Source: Pseudomonadota bacterium
Lineage (GTDB): Bacteria > Myxococcota_A > Polyangia > Polyangiales > Polyangiaceae
Length of the DNA: 42,812 bases
Direction: 5' to 3'
Assembly (NCBI GenBank): GCA_023402175.1
Contig: JAEXCN010000432.1
Location: forward strand, 1-42,812
In this document: positions 37,701 through 42,812 of the stretch, one piece after another
How the letters are laid out: the number at the start of each line of letters is the position of its first letter
Position numbering within the stretch: the stretch's first letter is position 1
Notes under the pieces: model-generated
Databases searched by the model: none
The model's input: only the letters and a program-made list of their open reading frames with translations
Told to the model about the DNA's origin: nothing
Made by a program: the position numbers and the translations under genes

Positions 37701-38030
37701 ACCGAGAAGATGCGGAACAACCCGAACGTCACCGTCCGCATGCGTGGCGTCATGGAGAAGTGCTCGTACTGCGTACAGCGCATCCAGGAAGCCAAGATCA
37801 AGGCAAAGCGGACCGGGAAGCCGATCAAGGACGGCGACGTCGTGAGCGCCTGCGCGCAGGTCTGCCCGGCGGACGCGATCGTCTTCGGCGACCTCGACGA
37901 CCCGAACAGCAAGGTCGCGAAGCTGCGCGACACGGACCGCTCGTATCGCCTGCTCGCCGAGCTCGGTACGCGTCCGCGCACCAACTACCTCGGCAAGATC
38001 CGGAATCCCAACCCGGCGATGGGAGCCTGA
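34710..38030 (+). CDS. actB: Alternative complex III subunit B, molybdopterin-like plus Fe-S protein
   Basis: 1,106 residues. A twin-Arg-type signal (RRGFMFFAGASAALFAEGCA; R79-R80) lies unusually deep, after ~78 polar residues, and ends in a possible lipid-attachment Cys. Residues ~100-830 resemble a molybdopterin oxidoreductase that has lost its cofactor (ActB1). The C-terminal ~240 residues are the Fe-S part (ActB2): C875, C878, C881, C885; C931, C934, C939, C943; C963, C969, C973; C1018, C1021, then C1048 and C1052, enough for four clusters. Both parts are fused in one chain as in most ActB. It sits in the periplasm on the ActC/ActF membrane subunits and carries electrons from quinol towards the hemes. 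ATG 34710 overlaps the actA stop; a frame opening at 34497 lies inside actA and was rejected. Confidence 0.96.
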   Translation: MSRREPYKHAPAEDGAKVFWKSLEDKQNPEAAQLRAETEFPLGLEEAKASSIAVAAKNLVTLRKSKDAPKDVSEASIGRRGFMFFAGASAALFAEGCARRPVEKIMPYSKAPEHVLPGVATYFASAIPQRGDAIGVLVESHEGRPTKIEGNPAHSGSLGATDAWTQASVYDMYDPDRGTTPMKGTRQGAGAFGNHQAATWADFDQAFTDILRTSQADGGARLRILAEPSTSPTFVRLRDALRAKLPQAKIVSWSAIHDGNAHEGARLAFGQVVNVVPSYAQAKVILSLDSDFLGTESGSVRANKSFIAGRKLRKSTDNMSRLYVVEPSFSITGMNADHHLRLAAQDVEHYLLALAKELSASHKVDLGGLAATVAKADAKDIPEKWLKVVAQELAGARARGVIVVGSRQPARVHALAHALNAALGNAGHTVNYFPVLDPLAADPTAEIKQLATDIEKGSVGTLVILGGNPVYDAPADLKLAERIKTVGTTVHLSSHLNETSEICTWYAPRAHALETWGDHRGLDGAVSIQQPLIAPLFGGRSDIEVLARISGDTAPKGHDLVQQTVKGSLSAPGTMTRAWNEGLKSGVLGPAARPFGPLEARQAEIATAFAQAKPATALSPQNLEVTFSPCPKLLDGRHANNPLLLELPDPVTKVTWDNVANISPATAKALGVESGTMIRLAREGGGSVAIAAFVTPGQADNSINVTLGWGRTKAGRYGDKHGFDVNPIRTSDGFGFVAGVKPSVIPVSEFDALRPNMRKVGMAAGESPLPARIRPDDPFDVETNKYKLSQTQEHDTMEGRPVAIDATLEQYRKNPKFQFYADEERKDRNEKGEVIAVRESGSPDPHTPPLWGNWKDETFFKGNHRWGMGIDLTSCTGCNACVIACQVENNVPAVGKEQVWRGREMYWLRIDRYFVGLDENNPEVVFQPVACVHCEEAPCENVCPVNATEHSPEGLNDMAYNRCIGTRYCANNCPYKVRRFNFLNYHTSGGFYDDVPETEKMRNNPNVTVRMRGVMEKCSYCVQRIQEAKIKAKRTGKPIKDGDVVSACAQVCPADAIVFGDLDDPNSKVAKLRDTDRSYRLLAELGTRPRTNYLGKIRNPNPAMGA

Positions 38031-38033
38031 GCG

Positions 38034-39470
38034 ATGTCCTCCGCAAATCTCCCGATCAAAGAGCTCGGTGAGTCGCCTCTCGTAGCCGACGGCACCACGT
38101 TCAAGTCGATCAGCGAGACGGTCTGCCGCGTGACGGAGAACAAGGCTCCGCGCGCTTGGTGGATCGCCTTCCTGCTCGCCGTGACGTTCACCGGCGTCAT
38201 GAGCGCCGCCATCGGCTACCTCTTCTGGACGGGCGTCGGTGTCTGGGGCAACAACGCCCCCGTCTTCTGGGCGTGGGACATCACGAACTTCGTCTGGTGG
38301 ATCGGTATCGGCCACGCCGGCACCCTCATCAGCGCCGTTCTGTTCCTCTTCCGCCAGAAGTGGCGCACGGCGATCAACCGCTTCGCCGAAGCGATGACGA
38401 TCTTCGCCGTCATCTGCGCGCTCATCTTCCCGGGCATCCACGTGGGACGCGCTTGGTACGCGTACTACATGTTCCCGATCCCGAACGAGATGGCGATCTG
38501 GCCGCAGTTCAAGAGCCCGCTCATCTGGGACGTCTTCGCGGTCAGCACGTACTTCACCGTCTCGCTCCTCTTCTGGTACGTCGGCCTCGTTCCCGACTTC
38601 GCGACGCTCCGTGACCGCGCCCGCAACAAGTGGCGCCGCATCGTCTACGGCGCGCTCTCCCTCGGCTGGCGCGGCGCGAACCGCCACTGGCAGAACTACG
38701 AGCGCGCGTACCTCATCCTCGCCGCGATCTCGACGCCGCTCGTCCTCTCCGTGCACAGCGTCGTCTCCTTCGACTTCGCGACGTCGCTCATGCCGGGCTG
38801 GCACACGACGATCTTCCCGCCGTACTTCGTCGCCGGCGCCGTCTTCTCCGGCTTCGCGATGGTCATGACGCTCATGCTCATCGTCCGCGCGGTGTACGGC
38901 TTCCGCAGCCTGGTGCGGATGAAGCACCTGGAGCTGATGAACAAGATCATGCTCCTGACGGGATCGCTCGTCGGTTACGCGTACGCGATGGAGTTCTTCA
39001 TCGCCTGGTACGGCGCGAACGAATACGAGGCGTTCGTCTTCAAGAACCGCGCGTTCGGCCCGTACTGGTGGGCGTACTGGACGATGATCTCGTGCAACGT
39101 CCTCAGCCCGCAGCTGTTCTGGTTCAAGCGGTTCCGCACGAGCATCCCCGTCATGTTCGTCGTGTCGATCTTCATCAACATCGGCATGTGGTTCGAGCGC
39201 TTCGTCATCATCGTGACGTCGCTGCACCGTGACTTCCTCCCGTCGTCGTGGGGCTACTTCCGGCCGACGCTGGTCGACATCTTCACGTACGCGGGAACGC
39301 TGGGACTCTTCTTCACCGCATTCCTCCTCTTCGTCCGCTGGATCCCGATGATCGCGATCGCGGAGGTCAAGGGCGTCCTGCCCGAGGCCGATCCGCATCA
39401 CGAGCCGGGCGGTCACGCGGAAGAGCACGGCGAGCACGCGCATGCGGCCGCCACGGCGGAGGCCGAATAA
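38034..39470 (+). CDS. actC: Alternative complex III subunit C, NrfD/PsrC-like quinol-binding membrane protein
   Basis: 478 residues, about ten transmembrane helices (for example WWIAFLLAVTFTGVMSAAIG and IGHAGTLISAVLFLF). The NrfD/PsrC family carries the quinol site at the periplasmic side next to the Fe-S subunit. Conserved-looking features include FWAWDITNFVWWIGIGHAGT in the first helices, HSVVSFDFATSLMPGWHTTI in the middle, and a His/Glu-rich C-terminal tail (HHEPGGHAEEHGEHAHAAAT). The tail is soluble and probably not needed for the membrane core. It begins 3 bases after the actB stop and overlaps actD by one base (TAATG). Together with ActF it forms the membrane part of the complex. Confidence 0.96.
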   Translation: MSSANLPIKELGESPLVADGTTFKSISETVCRVTENKAPRAWWIAFLLAVTFTGVMSAAIGYLFWTGVGVWGNNAPVFWAWDITNFVWWIGIGHAGTLISAVLFLFRQKWRTAINRFAEAMTIFAVICALIFPGIHVGRAWYAYYMFPIPNEMAIWPQFKSPLIWDVFAVSTYFTVSLLFWYVGLVPDFATLRDRARNKWRRIVYGALSLGWRGANRHWQNYERAYLILAAISTPLVLSVHSVVSFDFATSLMPGWHTTIFPPYFVAGAVFSGFAMVMTLMLIVRAVYGFRSLVRMKHLELMNKIMLLTGSLVGYAYAMEFFIAWYGANEYEAFVFKNRAFGPYWWAYWTMISCNVLSPQLFWFKRFRTSIPVMFVVSIFINIGMWFERFVIIVTSLHRDFLPSSWGYFRPTLVDIFTYAGTLGLFFTAFLLFVRWIPMIAIAEVKGVLPEADPHHEPGGHAEEHGEHAHAAATAEAE

Positions 39471-40093
39471 TGGCTACCGAGACGAAAGAAACGCACGGGC
39501 GACCGGGCACAGAGGAAGATCTCCCCGCGCTGCTCCTCGCGGAGTTCAACACGCCGGCTGAGATCCTCCACGCCGCGGAGAAGCTCCGCGACGCGGGGTA
39601 CAGCCAGTTCGACACGCACTCGCCGTTCCCCATCCACGGGATGGACGCGGCGATGGGCCTGAAGGACTCGAAGCTCGGCCTCATCGTGTTCCCGATCGCG
39701 CTCTGCGGCACGACCGCGGCGTTCCTCATGATGTGGTGGATGAACGGGGTCGACTACCCGCTCGTCATCGGCGGCAAGCCTCCGTACAGCCTCCCGTCGA
39801 TGGTGCCGATCATGTTCGAGCTCACCATCCTCTTCTCGGCGTTCGCGACCGTGTTCGGGATGTTCCACCTGAACCGGCTGCCGCGCCACCACCACCCGAT
39901 CTTCAACTCGGAGCGCTTCAGGGGCTTCTCGGACGACAAGTTCTTCGTGTCCGTGGAGTCCACCGATCCGAAGTGGAACATCGAGCGAACGAAGAAGCTT
40001 CTCGAAGGATGCCACCCCTCGCACGTCGAGCTCGTTTACGACGACGACGAGGGCGGCGCGGACTTCGAGCCCGCACCCGAGGCAGGACACTGA
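39470..40093 (+). CDS. actD: Alternative complex III subunit D (DUF3341)
   Basis: 207 residues. Start: ATG 39470 shares its A with the actC TAA. A soluble N-terminal part has LLLAEFNTPAEILHAAEKLR and THSPFPIHGMDAAMGLKDSK, both DUF3341 signatures; two transmembrane helices follow (LGLIVFPIALCGTTAAFLMM and MVPIMFELTILFSAFATVFG). A polar end with RLPRHHHPIFNSERFRG and DDKFFVSVE matches the family. It has no cofactor motif and is regarded as a structural or peripheral subunit of the complex, near ActC. It lies between actC and actE in the usual order and starts the second half of the operon. Confidence 0.95.
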   Translation: MATETKETHGRPGTEEDLPALLLAEFNTPAEILHAAEKLRDAGYSQFDTHSPFPIHGMDAAMGLKDSKLGLIVFPIALCGTTAAFLMMWWMNGVDYPLVIGGKPPYSLPSMVPIMFELTILFSAFATVFGMFHLNRLPRHHHPIFNSERFRGFSDDKFFVSVESTDPKWNIERTKKLLEGCHPSHVELVYDDDEGGADFEPAPEAGH

Positions 40094-40095
40094 GC

Positions 40096-40854
40096 ATGTT
40101 TTCCACTCGTCTTCTTCTCGGAGTCGTTGCCCTGGGCGCGCTCGCGGGCTGCCGTGGGCAGACCTCGCGCGAGACGCCGATCTTCGGCATCCGGAACATG
40201 TACGACCAGCCGCGGTACGACGTGCAGGAGGAGTCGGCGTTCTTCCCCGACCACCGCACGATGCGTCCCCTCGTCGAAGGCGTCGTCGCGCACGATCAGG
40301 AAGTCGATCCGCAGATCGCGCACGGACGTCTCGAGGACGAGACCGGATACGTCCTCGAGATCCCGAAGGCGGTCGTCGACCGTAGCGGCGGCATGCAGGC
40401 GCTCGTCGAGCACGGCAAGGTCCGCTACGGGATCTACTGCACGCCCTGCCACGACAACACCGGCAGCGGCGAAGGCCTCGTGAAGCGCCGCGCCGTCGCC
40501 GGCGGCGCCGCGGCGTTCGTCCCGCCGACGTTCCACCAGGACCGCATCCGCCACATGCCGGACGGGCAGCTGTTCGCGACGATCACGAACGGCAAGGGCA
40601 ACATGCCCCCGTACGCGATGCAGATGAGGCCGGACGATCGCTGGTCGATCGTCGCGTACGTCCGCGCGCTGCAGGTCGCTCAGCCGAAGTTTGCTGCGCC
40701 GGCCCTCGCGCCGACGGCCGTTCCGGGCGGAACGAGCATGCCTGCCCCTGGGGGAACCACGATGACTGCGCCCGCCGCGACGCCGACCGGCGCGCCCACG
40801 GCAGAGGCCGTTCAGGATGCGGCTGCGACCACGCCGCAGGAGAAGAAGCCGTGA
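40096..40854 (+). CDS. actE: Alternative complex III subunit E, monoheme cytochrome c lipoprotein
   Basis: 252 residues. Lipoprotein signal (LGALAGC, Cys19), then a family-specific region (PIFGIRNMYDQPRYDVQEES, then FFPDHRTMRPLVEG). The heme site is C115-TP-C118-H119 (YGIYCTPCHDNTGSGEG), with a Met ligand probably in NGKGNMPPYAMQMRPDDRW. ActE accepts electrons from ActA in the periplasm and may pass them to the terminal oxidase. An Ala/Pro/Thr-rich tail of ~70 residues follows the heme domain and looks disordered. The gene starts 2 bases after actD and its stop overlaps the actF GTG (GTGA). Confidence 0.95.
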   Translation: MFSTRLLLGVVALGALAGCRGQTSRETPIFGIRNMYDQPRYDVQEESAFFPDHRTMRPLVEGVVAHDQEVDPQIAHGRLEDETGYVLEIPKAVVDRSGGMQALVEHGKVRYGIYCTPCHDNTGSGEGLVKRRAVAGGAAAFVPPTFHQDRIRHMPDGQLFATITNGKGNMPPYAMQMRPDDRWSIVAYVRALQVAQPKFAAPALAPTAVPGGTSMPAPGGTTMTAPAATPTGAPTAEAVQDAAATTPQEKKP

Positions 40855-42362
40855 GCGCTGCGAAGGCGAAGAAAGAATCCGACAACAACTGGAACCTCGC
40901 CGGCTCGTCGTGGGCGGGCGCGTGGAAGGTGTTCCTCGGCATCGGCATCCTCGGCCTCATCGGCTCGGGGATTGGCTACGCGCAGGACTCCAAGCGCTTC
41001 GCGTTCTCCTGGATGTTCGCGTTCGTGACGGTGCTCACGGTCGCGCTCGGTGCGATGTTCTTCGTTCTCATCCAGCGCCTCACGTCGGCTGGATGGAGCG
41101 TCACGGTCCGCCGCACCGCCGAGTTCTTCTCGCTCGGCGTCCTCGTCCTGATCCCGCTGTTCGTTCCCGTGCTGATGACGATGGACCAGCTGTTCCCCTG
41201 GCTCCACGATCACTCGCCGGAGGCGGGCCACGCGTCGGGACCGGCGAAGCACAGCTCGCTCGACCTCCTCGTGAAGCCTGCGTACGCGCAGGAGCACGCG
41301 GACGAGCCGAAGAAGGAAGCGCACCCGGAGCTCGCGCCGAACCACGGAACGCCGCCGCCCTCGCATCCGAGCGATCCGGCTGGCGCGCTGCCCGGCGCGC
41401 ACGGCGGTCCGCCCTCCGACTCGCCCCAGCACGGCGCCCATGGTGACGTCTCGCAGGGCGAGCACTACGCGCACCAGGCGGAGCACGGCCCCCTCGGTGA
41501 CCCGCACGAGCTCATCGAGCGGAAGATCATCGAGAAGAAGAAGCCGTACCTGAACAGGACGTTCTTCCTCATTCGCGTCGCCATCTACTTCCTGGTCTGG
41601 GGATTCCTCGCCTGGAAGCTGTTCGGCTACTCGATCGCGCAGGACAAGAGCAAGGACCCGAAGCTCACGCTCGCGGCCCAGCGCTTCTCCCCGCCGGCGA
41701 CGTTCCTCTACGGCCTCACGCTCACGTTCGCGGCGTTCGACTGGATCATGTCGCTCGAGCCGACCTGGTTCTCGACGATCTTCGGCGTCGTCATCTTCTC
41801 CACGGGCGTGGTCTCGAGCCTCGCGCTCATCATCCTCGTGACCCTGGCGCTCCGCTCGGCGGGTCCGCTCAAGGGCGCCGTGACGATCGAGCACTATCAC
41901 GACCTCGGAAAGCTGATGTTCGGCTTCCTGGTCTTCTGGGCCTACGTCCAGTTCTCGCAGTTCATGCTGATCTGGTACGCGGCGCTTCCGGAGGAGACGA
42001 CCTTCTTCCACAACCGCTGGGACTACGCTCCCTGGGACAAGGTCTCGCAGGCGCTCATCTACTTCCACTTCATCGTCCCGTTCTTCTGGGTCATCTCGCG
42101 CAACTTCAAGCGCAACGTCGGTCGTCTCCAGATCGGCGCCGCGATCCTCCTCGTGATGCACGTCGTCGACATGTACTGGTTCGTGATGCCGAACTACCAC
42201 CTCGGTCAGGCCGGCTTCTCGTTCCACTGGGTCGATGCTGCGTGCCTCCTCGCCGTCGCCGGCATCTACGGCGCGTTCGTCTTCAACCGCATGACGCAGC
42301 ACGCGCTCGTTCCGGTCGGCGACCCCCGCCTCCAGCGCTCGCTGCAGTTCCTGAACGCCTGA
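40851..42362 (+). CDS. actF: Alternative complex III subunit F (NrfD-like membrane protein)
   Basis: 503 residues, GTG start inside the actE stop. About ten transmembrane helices: three before and seven after a hydrophilic stretch. ActF is the second NrfD-like membrane subunit, homologous to ActC. Seen: IEKKKPYLNRTFFLIRVAIY, the family segment beginning the second helix group; FAAFDWIMSLEPTWFSTIFG; YHDLGKLMFGFLVFWAYVQF; FHNRWDYAPWDKVSQALIYF; and VLMTMDQLFPWLH. Between helices 3 and 4, residues 119-219 hold 15 His among Gly/Pro/Glu, an insertion of about 90 residues compared with what I recall of other ActF, and could bind metal or be flexible packing. The next gene starts 18 bases on. It probably contributes to quinol chemistry or proton handling; the latter is debated for this complex. 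Confidence 0.95.
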   Translation: MSAAKAKKESDNNWNLAGSSWAGAWKVFLGIGILGLIGSGIGYAQDSKRFAFSWMFAFVTVLTVALGAMFFVLIQRLTSAGWSVTVRRTAEFFSLGVLVLIPLFVPVLMTMDQLFPWLHDHSPEAGHASGPAKHSSLDLLVKPAYAQEHADEPKKEAHPELAPNHGTPPPSHPSDPAGALPGAHGGPPSDSPQHGAHGDVSQGEHYAHQAEHGPLGDPHELIERKIIEKKKPYLNRTFFLIRVAIYFLVWGFLAWKLFGYSIAQDKSKDPKLTLAAQRFSPPATFLYGLTLTFAAFDWIMSLEPTWFSTIFGVVIFSTGVVSSLALIILVTLALRSAGPLKGAVTIEHYHDLGKLMFGFLVFWAYVQFSQFMLIWYAALPEETTFFHNRWDYAPWDKVSQALIYFHFIVPFFWVISRNFKRNVGRLQIGAAILLVMHVVDMYWFVMPNYHLGQAGFSFHWVDAACLLAVAGIYGAFVFNRMTQHALVPVGDPRLQRSLQFLNA

Positions 42363-42380
42363 CGAGAGACAGAGAACTCC

Positions 42381-42812
42381 ATGGCGACCGACAACACACC
42401 GCCGAGACTGAAGCTCATCGTCACGATCGCGGTCATCACCGTGATCACGCTGATCGGCATCGATTTCGTGATGAAGAGCTACTACGCGATGATGACCGAC
42501 GAGGCCGCGCGCGAGAAGCTCGCACCGACTCGTGAGAAGGACGAGCAGCACGCCGCCGAGCACGCGGCGCTGACGAACGCTGCGGTGCCGATCGAGAAGG
42601 CAATGGCCGAAGTCGCCAAGGGCGCTCGTCCTGCCGCGATCACTCCGCAGCAGTCGGAGGACCTCGGTGCGATGACCGGCTGGAGCAAGCTCCCGAAGCC
42701 GGCTCCGACGCCGCAGCCCCGCGCCCCCGAGGCTCCCGCTCCGGCGGCCGAGGGCGACGCGGGCGCAACGCTCGCCGGTGACGCGGGCGCCGCCCCGCTC
42801 GCAGGTGACGCC
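42381..42812 (+). CDS. Small single-pass membrane protein after actF (cut at window end)
   Basis: ATG 42381 opens 144 codons without a stop up to the window edge. One transmembrane helix (about 12-30, LIVTIAVITVITLIGIDFVM), then a polar helical part rich in Glu/Lys/Ala (MTDEAAREKLAPTREKDEQH), VPIEKAMAEVAKGARPA and QSEDLGAMTGWSKLP, then a Pro/Ala-rich repeat-like tail (GDAGA units near 42756-42812). The PIEKAM and later GW elements recall small membrane proteins found next to act or oxidase operons in other bacteria (PIDRAM-type), but that is memory, not a search. It lies 18 bases after actF and is surely cotranscribed. ActG or an oxidase-associated subunit is possible; the 3' part is missing. 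Confidence 0.8.
   Translation, partial: MATDNTPPRLKLIVTIAVITVITLIGIDFVMKSYYAMMTDEAAREKLAPTREKDEQHAAEHAALTNAAVPIEKAMAEVAKGARPAAITPQQSEDLGAMTGWSKLPKPAPTPQPRAPEAPAPAAEGDAGATLAGDAGAAPLAGDA

Noticed and set aside
34704..39443. 1,579-codon minus-strand frame opposite actB-actC
   Set aside because: Spans two certain genes on the other strand; low-complexity Arg/Asp/Glu translation.
40812..42563. 583-codon minus-strand frame opposite actF
   Set aside because: Shadow of actF and its neighbour; no motif.

Overview
The window reads as chromosome of a high-GC, gliding-type delta-proteobacterium, most likely Myxococcota (Polyangia-like). This is inferred from strong third-position GC bias (long shadow ORFs opposite almost every real gene), many lipoprotein genes with Ala/Pro/Ser-rich tails, a very large TPR gene, and a complete alternative complex III operon. 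No tRNA, rRNA, CRISPR array, transposase or phage gene was seen.

Layout. 1-277: 3' end of a sensor histidine kinase. 457-1944: secreted pappalysin-like zinc protease lipoprotein, convergent with 2251-3759 (-), a membrane-anchored DUF2314-like protein; the gap between them carries an inverted pair of CCCGAG hexamer arrays. 3946-9944: gltB-gltD, the two subunits of NADPH glutamate synthase, overlapping by one base. 10083-13145: an unusual Hsp70 with a Pro-rich insertion of about 310 residues between its ATPase and substrate domains and no lid, followed by a J-domain protein. 13146-14047: a gene-poor island of about 900 bp holding two diverged inverted copies of a sequence of about 280 bp, bounded by a perfect 18-bp inverted repeat. 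14048-16516: compact operon of a DUF4349 lipoprotein, an ECF sigma factor, a small membrane protein in the anti-sigma position and a Spy/CpxP-like lipoprotein, probably an envelope-stress module. 16647-17210: ASCH-domain protein. 17285-19351: AraC-type regulator divergent from a quinone-oxidoreductase-like dehydrogenase, with a candidate operator between them. 19373-31543 (-): one gene for a cytoplasmic TPR protein of about 4,056 residues.

31727-42812 is mainly respiratory: ctaB (heme O synthase), two small lipoprotein genes, then actA-actB-actC-actD-actE-actF for alternative complex III (quinol:cytochrome c/oxidase electron transfer), mostly joined by start/stop overlaps, and the first 144 codons of a small membrane protein cut by the window end. 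A plausible sigma-70 promoter lies just upstream of actA. Heme O from CtaB would serve a heme-copper oxidase, whose genes may lie just beyond the window.

The best candidates for something undescribed are the split Hsp70/J-domain pair, the inverted-repeat island beside it, the ECF/Spy-like stress operon and the giant TPR protein.
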